A stretch of DNA of 64,000 bases, from the NCBI GenBank assembly GCA_963921825.1, contig OY997589.1, forward strand, positions 73,330,523 to 73,394,522, written 5' to 3'. The notes under the pieces are model-generated. The model had not been told where the DNA came from. It searched no databases and saw only the letters and a list, made by a program, of their open reading frames with translations. This DNA comes from Erodium maritimum. Taxonomy: Eukaryota > Streptophyta > Magnoliopsida > Geraniales > Geraniaceae. Position 1 is the stretch's first letter, and every line of letters begins with the position of its first letter. Shown piece after piece: positions 1-10,279 of the stretch. A program made the translations under genes and the position numbers.

Positions 1-602
1 AAGAAGAAGCTCACAAGTCACTGGAGGAACTTCATACGGCCTCTAATGTGGCGCTGCAAATGGGCAGAGTTGAGAATTAAAGAAATCGAGTCACAAAAAT
101 CAAAATATTGCAGAGAGCTTGCAGAATATGATCGGAGAAAAAAATCAGAATTAGATCAATTTCGATTAGAAGGTTTTGATTCAAAGTCATCGCCATTTTC
201 TAGTAACTATTACCGGAAAAAGGCAATGAAACGGAGAAAAAGGAGAAGAGTTGAAGAGACAACTGATATGTCATCATATGTCTCACAACATAATCTATTT
301 TCTTATCTAGGTACTTCTTGTTCCTAACATATGCAAATTATGGTTTTTGGTGTATTCTTGATCCACCCACCTTAAAATGTTTGTCTGACTGACTATGCAA
401 TTCACCACAGAAAATAAACGATCTGATCCAGATTCCACTTCAGCAGCTGATGATTTCATTAATCCTGGTAAATGTTAATTTGAGCTGCACGTTAATTTTG
501 TTCTAATACATTTGTCATCATTTTATTTGAGTAGCATCTGAAACTTTGGTATACACCTTATGTACACTTCTAAAAGTACAATTAGGTAGCTGATAATGTA
601 TA

Positions 603-640
<38 letters not shown>

Positions 641-2480
641 CGTAAGGGAGGTTCGCAGGTGATTGTCATTCTATATATATTATGATTTTTTTAGAGTAGA
701 ATTGTGGATTAAACTAAGCTTGCTCTGCAACCATGACATATAGATTTTAATGAGTTGCAAAGTAACTAGTTCCCTTACTTAATGAACAAATAAACTAAGT
801 ATAGTATTTGTTTCTTTGCCATTTTTTGTATAATTACTAGGGTTAATTGCATATAGCTATGTTGTACTATACACCTTTTGCTCACAACTATCCTCAACTT
901 CAAACTTTTTACATCCAACTACCTAAACTTTTAAACAATTGCAGATAGCTCTTCTTTGCCAAAAATGATGAAAATGACATTGGCCCTAATCTCAAACGAA
1001 ACTTTGTATTGAAAAGACTTTTATCCACGGTTGATCAAATGGATAAAAGTATTGAAAGTTTAGGTAGCTGTAAATAACCTTTTAAAGTGAGGATAGTTAT
1101 GGACGCATAGTATCTGCCATTAGCCCTAATTAGTATTTTCTCAACAACAAAAAACTTATTAGTATTATGTAATTCTATTTCTGATGCGCCTACCATTGAT
1201 GTGCTTTATGATTGAATTTTTTCTTGACCAACAGTTCTGTCTTTTTTGTCATGTTGCGCCAGTAACTGCAGACCAGTATGTCAATGGCCCAGATGAGTTT
1301 GAAACTAATAGTGATCAGCCATTACTTGAATTCAGAGACGATGATAATTCACTAGAGCAGGTTCTTTGGAAAATTGAAATGGTGCACTCGCGTGTTCACA
1401 AGTTGAAGAGTCAGATTGACATGGTAATGTCCAAAAATGCAGCAAAGTTTTCTTCCTCAGAGAATTTGAGCCTTCTTGCACCTGGAGATGCTCAGGCTAG
1501 TTCTGCTCGCAGTCCTACATTCTCTGTTGGCATTGGGGAGGCAATATCTGTAGGAGCTATGTATAGTCCTAATAGGCATATATCAGAATACGAAATAGTC
1601 GATCTGGTGTTGCCTGAAAGTGGCACATCAAGTTATGGAGAGGCAATTCCTGTTCCTGATATAATTGAAAGCACTGTTGGACTCTTGTCGGCTGCTGATG
1701 TCACCTTGCATGAGTCACAAATTGGAGACTCATGCGAAGATGTAAGTTTTCTGTTCGATAATTTTTTATGGGTTAATTGCAGACAATTATTGCGTATTAT
1801 ACATCTTTTGCACATAACTATCCCCAACTCTAAACTTTTACATCAAGTTGCCTAAGCTTTCAAAAAGTTGTAGATAACTATTTTTTTGGCCAGAAAATGC
1901 CCTTGATCCTATAATCTAAAAAATATTACTTTTTCGTTTAATATTTTTATCTTTTAAGGAGTCTTTTTACATCTAATCGAAATGTTTTGGTCGTTATGAA
2001 GTCTTTTTCAAGATTAGGGTCAAGGCGTTTTTGTCATTTTCTGGTGAAAAAGAGCTATCGGTAATTTTTTGAAAGTTTAGGTTGCTGGATGCAAAGGTTA
2101 GTTATGTGCAAGTAATCATGTTTTTTTTCTTCTTCTGTTTACAACATTGATTTCTGCAGATTATGGATAATGTACTGATTCATAATGAGGCAGCTGAAGT
2201 AGACATAAAGCCTTTCAAAATAACAAATAATCAGCTCATATTGAAGAAGCATGAGGAATCACGGTTGGGCGAAGCAGAAGAAACTAAACCTTCTCTTCTT
2301 CCATCAACAGAAGCTGAACCCTCAGCAAGAGCTGGTTCGACAGGAGAACACTCGACTCTAAAATCATCTTTAGCCTCAGATTTCCATGTCCCTACGAATA
2401 AAAGGAAGCGAGGGGAGCGCAAAGGTGGCTCAGGTGGTTGGAGAAGAAGATCAGGCTCAGGTGAGCCTGATAGCCAGTGA
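1..2480 (+). CDS. Plant protein of unknown function, 5'-partial, 4 exons visible
   Basis: Four exons join in one frame: 1-310, 411-467, 1272-1741 and 2160-2480 (1158 nt, 385 residues plus TGA). Every intron begins GT and ends AG, and phases match across all junctions. The frame is already open at base 1, so the true start lies upstream; the ATG at 46 is internal. The first exon is rich in Trp, Lys and Arg (RPLMWRCKWAELRIKEIES), then predicts a charged helix and a basic run KKAMKRRKRRRV that looks like a nuclear localisation signal. Exon 3 holds an amphipathic stretch (LWKIEMVHSRVHKLKSQIDM) that could form a coiled coil. The C-terminus is again basic (NKRKRGERKGG). I recall similar plant-specific uncharacterised proteins but cannot assign a function; a nuclear role is inference. 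Introns 2 and 3 each carry a related MITE-like insertion. Coding status is well supported; identity is not. Confidence 0.8.
606..638. repeat. (TA)n microsatellite in intron 2
   Basis: An uninterrupted TA dinucleotide run of about 16 units lies in the second intron of the first gene. No coding sequence is affected. Confidence 0.9.
839..1130. mobile_element. MITE-like inverted-repeat element in intron 2
   Basis: The two ends are imperfect inverted repeats. The left arm starts AGGGTTAATTGCATATAG and continues through CACAACTATCCTCAACTT to CTACCTAAACTTT. The reverse complement of the right arm runs AGGGCTAATGGCAGATAC, CATAACTATCCTCACTTT, CTACCTAAACTTT. No open frame lies between. The flanks are AT-rich, so I cannot fix the TSD or the superfamily. 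A related copy is in the next intron of the same gene. Confidence 0.65.
1769..2120. mobile_element. Second MITE-like element, intron 3, related to the intron-2 copy
   Basis: The left arm (GGGTTAATTGCAGACAAT, then TTTTGCACATAACTATCCCC, then CTAAGCTTTCAAAAAGTTG) matches the left arm of the intron-2 element. The right arm, reverse complemented, reads CTTGCACATAACTAACC then CCTAAACTTTCAAAAAATT. The right arm seems to lack the outermost 40 bases or so, so this copy is truncated or its boundary is misjudged. Confidence 0.6.
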
Positions 2481-4963
2481 ACTCTCTTATGTCTACTTGA
2501 CACTAGTTTAGGTCAAAAGTTGATAAATGGCAATTTTCATGGAGCTGTGTATCTGTAGTTTACACGGCAGTGGATCCATTGCCGAGTAAGCTTTTGTACA
2601 AGGCAACTCTTTTCGTGGGATTAAAGTCATGAGTCAATGTAGTGTCTCAGTTCTGTTTCTGTATCTTTACTACTGGGATTTTTTCTTTTCTTCTGTAAAT
2701 GGGTTTGAAATCTAGAAAAAGCAGTTGTGACAAACAGGTAGGGCTGAGTTGTTGCTTTGCTTGCAAAGTTGAATGTCAGAACTCAGAACATGGAGTTGAA
2801 ACTTGAATTGTTCTGCAGCTCTGATGCTTCATCCAGGCACATTACAGTCATCATCTCTGTTCTTTGTATACAAATATGTTTACTTTTTGTTGCTTTACTG
2901 TGTTGTCTTGTGCTTTGAAGGGTTCATATTTTGCAATCCAAAATGGTCAGAAATGATTTCTATAGGTCTACAGTACAGTGTAGAAAAGAAAACTGAAAGA
3001 TGACTTGAAATGAAAACAAGAAGGCATTGAAATGATTTCATGTTGCTGCTGAAGTTCCAAATATGTATGGTCTCTAAGATAATGTTCATAAATAGTATTG
3101 GAAGTATCTTTTTGTTTCTTTTCGACTTTGGGCACTTTGATCAGGTGTCATGTTATGTCAATGAGAAAAGAAAGAGATTGTACTGTGAGGGTAATGATCC
3201 CAAGTTCAGTGTTCATCTTTGAAGTTTGAGTTTGAGTTTCACATTGAAGTAGTCAAGGAAAGAGAAGCACAATTGGGAAACTAAGGCCATCTCTGAGTCA
3301 CAAAATTGAAAGCTAAAGGGGCGGGTCTTGAGTTCAATCTGCACTGATCATGAAACTTCCCACAGTCTCTTCGGTTCATGAAAGAACCCAACAACTCAAA
3401 TTCAAGGAAAATCCTGCTTCTGGGTTAAGAAGCCCAAGTTCATTTGGGCTTGGTCCAGGCCCAGTGTCAAGTCCAACTCATCAGAGAGCTATGTATATAT
3501 GGAAAAGCATTTCCAAGTCCACAGGAATCAGAGACTTAACAAGTCCTCCAAATCACAAATCAACCAATACCAAGAAGCAGCTGAGAAGATGTGTCCAGTA
3601 CAGACATAACTATGATATTATATGAATTTACATCTTTTCAATCACATGATTCTAATATAAACTATAGTCAATCATGAACAGAAGAATTTTTTTTCTCTAG
3701 TTTATTCCTTTTCATGACAAAACTATGGAAATTTAGTTTCATTCTTTCATGATCTCAAAGTTGATTCGATTCATGGTTGCTTAGTGTATTTGGTACCCGT
3801 TCTTGATTTATCATGATCCATTTGTATAACAGAATGTAAAAAGAAATAATTCAACCTAGCATACTTAAAAACAACGACACTATATGCATGCGATAACGTT
3901 CTTGAGGTAAGATCATACCATAGTCATGGGACGTTTGATGTTAGGTGGATTTGTTAGACTACCAAAATGTGTGGAAGAGAACTAACTAAAGCATAGTGGT
4001 TTGAGGTATTTGGTTGGCAATTATAGGTGAATCCTTGTTTTAGGATGATAGGATTGCTTATACGCTAGACTATTTTATGATCCATGTAATAATTTAAAGT
4101 GCATATGTGTTTGTTTCTATGATGATGAGGTAAGTACTTTGGTTGTGGGTAGCTAATCTGCATCAACCTTTCTCGAGTTAGGTTGTTTTTGTGACTTTCA
4201 ATGTCACCTCAAACACACACCAAGCTTTCTTCTTTGTTTAGGTGGTCCTTTGTTATTGGTATCAACCACCTATTTGTTGGATCATCATTATTAATTTCTA
4301 TTTATTTTTTCATTTCTACTGATGATCTTGTCCCTTTCTTGATTATTGTATCAATTTCATCATAGCTTTTTTTTGTTAAGAATGAATTTTGTAGTATTGT
4401 TGTAATTAGACTGCTTCCTTTAAATGAGCATTGAATTATAGTGAAGAAGCACATGAAATCTGACAAATAAGTAGCAATGTTAATATGTTATTAATGATGT
4501 TTCAGTTTGGGTTGCAGAGATTTGTCTTTAACCAGATAAATCAGACAGTGAGCTATGCTGTTTGGTTTATCCTCCCGCACATTTTTGTTTTAAAATATCC
4601 TGCACATATTCTGACTGTACATATTTTTGTAGTCAATTTGTATTATAATAGTGGATATTTTTATAAAAAACACAAAATGCAGTGCATAAATGAAAACTCT
4701 AGTATCATGTCGAAGTCTAATTCAACTCAAATGCTCAAATTATAGGTGGAGGTATTAACCTATTTATCAAGTGGTCAATGCATTCATACATTTTAATGAT
4801 CCTTCTTATGCATGGGCATCGCACGTTGTACACACTAGGACACCGAGGGGGAGGTTTTTTAATATAAGCACAAACAACTCAAATATTATGTTAAATTATA
4901 AAACTGAAATGCTTTTATTTGATATTGCTGAAGAGTATTATGCTCTTATATACAAAAGACTAC
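2481..4963. other. 3' flank of gene 1 and AT-rich intergenic DNA
   Basis: The first few hundred bases are presumably the 3' UTR of the upstream gene. I see no splice-compatible coding exons, long ORF, inverted repeat or RNA gene. A 91-codon ORF at 3350-3625 has no recognisable motif and no neighbouring exon, so I do not call it. Confidence 0.5.
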
Positions 4964-4981
4964 AAGATACTTAAAAGAAAA

Positions 4982-6344
4982 GGCCTGGTAACAGAGTAGA
5001 GAAAAAAACTGGTTCTAGAGAGAGAGAGTCTCCCACTTCCCTCTAGAAACCCTAGCTTTCCCCTCTTAGCTCTCCGCCGCTGAACCTCGCTTCACCGCCG
5101 ATGACTTCCCTCCGTCGACATCACCGGCAGTCTCCTCTTCTTCTTCCCCAACCTTTCCCCACCCTTTTTCCTCTCCTCAGATCCCGTCTGTGGCGGCTTT
5201 GTTCAGCTCTCCTCCTCCCCTTTGGTTCCTCGACAATCCGCCGTCAAACCTTTCCTTCCCTCTTCGAGTTGCTCCAGATCTGGTGTGGGAGCCCTTTCCC
5301 TTCCGGATTGGGCCAGATCTGGCCTCTCTCGCCCCTCATCTTCTTCTTCCTCACCGCTCTGGCCCCCTTTGGCCCCCTCGGGCGTCTCATGGTCTTGCTC
5401 GCCGTCGCCGATTAGACGAGTGCCCCCTCAAATCTGGCGTGGATCGTTCTTCTCTGCTCCCTTGGGCGTCGATCTTCGAGATCTGGGGCTCGGCTCCTCC
5501 CTGCTTGGCTGGTTGCGTTCTTGCCGTGGTCTCTCCTTCCGATTTGTGCCCTCTCGGGTCGAATTTGGTGTTGTCGGGTGTCGCCGCCGCTCGTCGGGCC
5601 TTGTCTCAAGCCTCTCAGCCCTCAAGCTTGGATATTGCCAGGAAGAAATTCCAGTTCCTCTCCGTTAATCGCTTCTCGGTGTTGGCCGGAATCGTGGGGA
5701 AGATGAGGTTTATCTTCAGGCATTTGAGTCGTCTGCTCGGTAAGGTGCTCTCCTCCCTTTCTTGCTGGGTTATTTCTACTCCGGTCCTTTTCATTCTCTC
5801 CCCTCAGATTGGCTTCGCTTCATCTCGATCCTTGGATCGAGCTCGCTGGGTGTCACCGGCTAGGTCATAGGGTGTTGGTTTACCCTCTTCTGAAGCCATC
5901 TGATTGGGTTGGTTTGGACCTTAGGGATAGTCTCTGCCGTTGCGGTGCTGGCCGCCAGCATCCAAGAGATAGGAGTTGAATTCCCCTTCAGGTTTAGGGT
6001 CTTGGATTCTCTGGTTGTTTGGTGGTGTCACTTGGTTGCTTTCCCTTTGCGCTTCAAGGTAAACATTTGGGTAACATACCTGTTTTGTGTTAGTGCTTCT
6101 TGTTTGAGATTTAGGCTTTAAGGCCCTCTTTTTTTTTTTGCTTCATGTTTGCTTCTTCATCTTACCCCTGCGTGGGTTCATTTCATCACCCCTGCGTGAG
6201 TTTCTTTCATCACCCCTGTGTGGGAATTCATACCCCAGCATGGGTTTGTGTTCATGAGGTTTCGATTAAAGAGGAACACTCACTCACTGTACTTCACACC
6301 TGCTCGAAGAGCATGATTTATATTATGTCTTTGCTGATAAAAAA
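4982..6344 (+). mobile_element. Non-LTR retroelement, family A copy 1 (non-autonomous)
   Basis: The element is bounded by a perfect 18-bp target-site duplication, AAGATACTTAAAAGAAAA, at 4964-4981 and 6345-6362. It ends in TTTGCTGATAAAAAAAA, as expected for target-primed reverse transcription. The 5' half is pyrimidine-rich and GC-rich, with several overlapping short ORFs (5101-5870) that show no reverse transcriptase, endonuclease or zinc-knuckle motif. Near the 3' end (6160-6250) there are imperfect repeats of a CACCCCTGCGTGGGTTT-like unit. Copies with the same tail lie at 19955-21882 (-), 60315-60706 (+) and 60790-62912 (-). The lack of any ORF2 shows that it relies on another LINE for mobility (inference). 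Confidence 0.8.
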
Positions 6345-6362
6345 AAGATACTTAAAAGAAAA

Positions 6363-7260
6363 CATATTTTACATAATATTTAATTAATTATCATAATCAA
6401 ATCAAAATAAATCAGTTCTACTTATTCTAATTTGATATCCCTACATAAAATTTTAGTTTCATTGTCAATATCAGCGTGAAATGTCTAAAATACACTCGAT
6501 AAATAAAACAATCAGATAAGATAGCAATGACGTCAACATCACCATTTTAACAGAGAAAGACAACAGTTGCATCATTCCTTTGGATTTCTGGTACCATGAT
6601 CGACTAAGGTAGTATTTTCGACCTTTTTTCGTGGTGGGTCTCAATCGTCCATCCACATTTGCTGAAGAAGACTAAGCAAGAGTCATCGTCTTCCTCATAC
6701 TCGTAGAACTCCTACAAAGCTTCGAGCAATGGTTTTTTTTTTGTCAACGAACTCGACTCGCTTGATCTCCGTCTACGAGGAAAGAGTCTTTAGATGCTTG
6801 GAATCTACTAGTAAGGATCACTGCATATGCCTAAAACTGCCGACGCAACATTAGAAAGATCCAAATATGGGATAAGACTCGATCTCCAGTACAAAACCTG
6901 ACTCTGGCCTCTAGTTATCATGATATTCCTGACGAGCGTTTTCTTCTTCAATAACCACATTTTTAGGTCCCCGTAACTCTAGAAGATCTGGTCTCAGAAG
7001 GTGAGCGGCCTTATTCTAGAACATGTAGATACGGTCTATCATCCTCCCAATCAACTCCTTTCTTGCAGACTTGGTCTAAGCTCACCAAGAAAAGACCATA
7101 CATTTATTGCGGAAGATGTGCGAGAAGAAGCAAAAACCAATATGATACAGTCATTTGAAAGTATCCACATCGAGGGGGATTTAAGATAGCGTCGGGTAGC
7201 GATATGAAAGAAGACCATAGTGTCGGGGTTGTGTTGAATGATGTGAGATATAGCGCCAAG
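6363..7260. other. Unassigned region
   Basis: AT-rich to mixed composition with stops in all frames. ORFs at 7001-7189 (+) and 7051-7359 (-) overlap and neither shows a family motif. It may be the 5' part of the CACTA-like remnant that follows, but nothing in the sequence proves this. Confidence 0.35.
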
Positions 7261-7264
7261 GGGT

Positions 7265-8110
7265 TTGTCGATAGTGCTCCATCTCATGATGAAGGTAGGA
7301 GAGTCGCAACCCCCCAAAAAGAAGGAGAAAATCAGGAAAAGAGACCCGATAACAAACAAAAACCTCCATTATAGGCTGAAGGACATGATGGGGGAAGGCG
7401 GAAATTTTTTATTGGGGCATGACGGTAAAGACATCACATGCAATCTGGAACGAAAAGATGTCGTGCAGGTTATTGGCGTCATAATGCGCACTTACATCCT
7501 TATGAACAAGCCACACTTCCAACCCCTCGATGAAAGCGATAAGGAGTTGATATTTTTTCAGTTAAGCGCAACTGTATTACATTTTCGTTCTTATTACTGC
7601 ATTTATTTAGGTCTCTGACTTCGGGGGGCGAGATTGGCGGTTACTTTTCCGTTTTTTCGTTTCCCTGTTTCTCTTTTTAGGAAAAGGCTAGTCCTTTTGA
7701 TTCCCATAATTGAGTCCCTTTGTAATCGTTGATTTTTTCCTGTATTTTCTTGATGCAGGCATTCCGGTTTTCTTCCAGGAATCGGTCTTATTAATAACTT
7801 TTCGAGCTTATAAAAAAGTTTTAGGTTTCGTATATAATTACTAATGTGTTGTCTTTATTCAGATTTTGTACAAGTTCACCAGTGGGGACTACCATCACAA
7901 TATGCTAGATTTTATCATGGAAACGGCCACCAGCCGTTTTCGAGATTGTAAGCATGACATTAGGGTATGGATTGACAAATGAGAGCGGACGCACAAAACC
8001 CCCAAGAACCCAGATCTGGAGGTACCCAAGCCATTAGAGTTCACTCATCGCGAGGACCAGTTCCTATGGCTTCGCGGGCATTTCAACTCTAAAGAATTCA
8101 AAGTAAGAAA
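7265..8110 (+). pseudogene. CACTA (En/Spm)-type accessory protein remnant, split by a LINE tail
   Basis: Two frame-open pieces, 7265-7618 and about 7861-8108, resemble the plant transposase-associated family often called Transposase_24 or Ptta/En/Spm. The first carries NLERKDVVQVIGVIMRTYI and PLDESDKELIFFQL. The second carries METATSRFRDCKHDIRVWID and FTHREDQFLWLRGHFNSKEF. The order (a spacer-like N-terminal block, a block with a basic helix, then W/L-R-x-x-F-x-S-x-x-F) is how I recall the family. An in-frame TGA near 7979 and the insertion at 7616-7816 break it. Assignment rests on remembered motif order, so it is tentative. CACTA-style subterminal repeats follow directly and support it. Confidence 0.45.
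7616..7816 (+). mobile_element. 5'-truncated LINE tail (same family as the RRM-LINE)
   Basis: The block GAGTCCCTTTGTAATCGTTG followed by GGAATCGGTCTTATTAATAA and TTCGAGCTTATAAAAAA matches the 3' end of the LINE at 10.3-12.4 kb (12306-12413) at nearly every base. TTTAGGT occurs on both sides (about 7608 and 7820) and may be a short TSD. It interrupts the CACTA-like frame. Confidence 0.65.
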
Positions 8111-8149
8111 TCTCCTACGCATCAATTCAATTTTTTTGCTTTTTTTAAT

Positions 8150-8370
8150 ACTTTACCAACGGATTGGATCCGTGATTAAGGTTCAATATTTTACCAGTGG
8201 ATTGGATCGGTGGCTAAAGTTATCACCCTACCGACAGATGCAACCATCCGTTTCTCAAATTCTTCATCGACGAGACTTGGGTGACTGATAGATCCATCAG
8301 CCAAGATCTCTGTCGACGGATATGCTTACCCAGACAACGGATCCAATCCGTCTGTCAACTACTTATCAGC
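8150..8370. repeat. CACTA-like subterminal repeats
   Basis: Short degenerate motifs recur in both orientations: CCAACGGATTGGATCCGT, CCAGTGGATTGGATCGG, CCGACAGATGCAACCATCCG, GTCGACGGATAT and CAACGGATCCAATCCGTCTG. Clusters of ACCGACGGAT-type words in both orientations are usual inside the ends of plant CACTA transposons. No CACTA terminus is visible. Confidence 0.45.
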
Positions 8371-8399
8371 AGTAGTGGATGTTCATGAGGCATCCACCC

Positions 8400-9896
8400 T
8401 CATCACCGAACCTTCCATTCCACATCGTCGTCTGTATCCCACTTCACGATCTCCCCCTCCCTCACAAACACTTGGCCTAGAAAGAGGTAGAGAGCGCTCG
8501 TCTCCACCGATGGATCTTTGTTGAGATCCCGACGAGAAAACTTCTCAGTTACCAAATCGACGTCAACCAGCCCTGTCATTAGGAGATCGTTGTAGGAAAA
8601 TTCATCAATTCTCCCCATCTCCGATCTTCATATCTCATCATACCGTTGAATTTTACCGACAAACCAGTCTCCTTACTACACCACGGACCAAAAAAAAAAC
8701 TAGCCTCAAGAGAACCAGGATACGGAAGCGTCATTCTCCAAACTCATGTTAGGATGAGTTAAATATACATATAAGATATAACCAACCTGTGATATTCTTG
8801 TTGGTTAATGCACTGAATTGATTAATTAATTAATTAAGCCGAGTTTGAAAGTAAGGGAATTCCTGTGATAATGATTGTAGGCCCCATCTTACGCAACCAT
8901 TGCCATATAATACTATTTCCAGATCCTTTCTGACAGCAGAGGTAATCTGATCGGACGGCCCAGATGAGATTACAAGATATTGTGATTTGTGCCTGGTCAT
9001 TGATCAAATAGGTCCCACAGCAGCCTTGCTGTGGTCAGGGACAGGGTGGTCCTCCCGGCCGAGCCTGCCGCTTGTGGGACAGCCTCATTGGTCCATCCCT
9101 CTCCCTCCTCGTATGTTCGATATTTTTTCTAGTTAATCCTATTTACGATGGAGATTTTTGTAGGTCGAATAAAAGCTTCGATTCTACATCTTTTGGAAAA
9201 AAAAGCTTAAAACCCACATGGTCTATTTGGATCGAAATCTAATTTTCCTATAAAAAATTATCACATGATCCAAAAAATTTAAAACTAATTTCGACTCAAT
9301 TTTTTCCACGAATCAGGTCCACTATTTTTTTATTTTGCAATCCATTAGATTAGGATTAGACCTAATCCTTTCGACATCATTGTGATAGCCTAATAATCAC
9401 CCACAACACTCATCCATCCTTGTCTATTATTTGCAAGTATGTTTAATGAGTCGGACCATTACTTACTCTTACTTTGAGTGCGACAAAATGTATATTAAAT
9501 GTATTGACCATGATCATTACTTATATGGGTGAAGACTTGGTCTTAGTATCAAATATCAATTCCTATGAGGTCAATCACTACAACTCTTCAAAGTTGACAA
9601 TGAATGGAAGATAACCCCAAACAAGTCTTCCCTGCGTGTACACGAAAATGATGATGCCTAAGAACATTCCACATTTTTCATGTCAAACCCCCTAAATATG
9701 TTCAATTCAATGAAGACCCTTTGTATTCTAAGTCAATTCCATTCAAGGACTTGGGTCAATTCAAATCAAACACAACCCCTTTTTCATAAGATTAGTTTGA
9801 ATTGACTCCCACTCCACACCTCATACAACTAATTCTATGTTCTACAGACGGCCCTTCAAATTTAACAACACCTAGTCACATTTTTTTTTTCAAAAG
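8400..9896. other. Unassigned, mostly AT-rich
   Basis: A 71-codon minus ORF at 8403-8618 follows the CACTA-like repeats and could be a remnant of captured sequence, but it has no motif I recognise. A short (ATTA)n run lies at about 8820-8838. The rest shows no gene, hairpin or repeat that I can support. Confidence 0.4.
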
Positions 9897-10065
9897 AAAT
9901 AAGGTGCTTTGATTAGATTTGTTCACAACGATCATCTATTTTTATTTTAAAAGTTTGATCGGGTTTGATTGGTGTGTAAGAATCCAATGTTACACATCTA
10001 AGATCCATTTGATTAAGTCCAATCCTACTCATAGTGCGAAGGAGCATTAAAAAGAAGTGGAAACG

Positions 10066-10200
10066 ACAATTTTTTTTATTAGCAAATTTTCTTATTAAAT
10101 GAAACCTCTTTTGAGGTAAACGAAGAGTTAAAACGTTCACTTCAAGACCAAAAAAAAGACTCCAAGACGATGATATGTCGACCATAAGGGAATACAACTA
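10066..10200 (-). mobile_element. Possible 5'-truncated LINE tail (minus)
   Basis: A poly-T followed by ATTAGCAAATTTTCTTATTA reads on the minus strand as a LINE-like tail ending TTGCTAATAAAAAAAA. A similar tail is at 35776. No coding motif or clear TSD was found, so the right boundary is arbitrary. Confidence 0.3.
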
Positions 10201-10279
10201 GAACAAAAGGCAAAATATAAGAATTAAGTAGATCAAAAGAACCTAAAGAAGCTTGTGTGTGATCCAAGCAATGAACTCA

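Noticed and set aside
3350-3625. 91-codon ORF downstream of gene 1
   Set aside because: No motif, no splice partners, and AT-rich intergenic surroundings.
5190-5870. 226-codon plus-strand ORF with overlapping ORFs
   Set aside because: It is inside family-A copy 1, has no family motif, and all frames are similarly open because of the C-rich composition.
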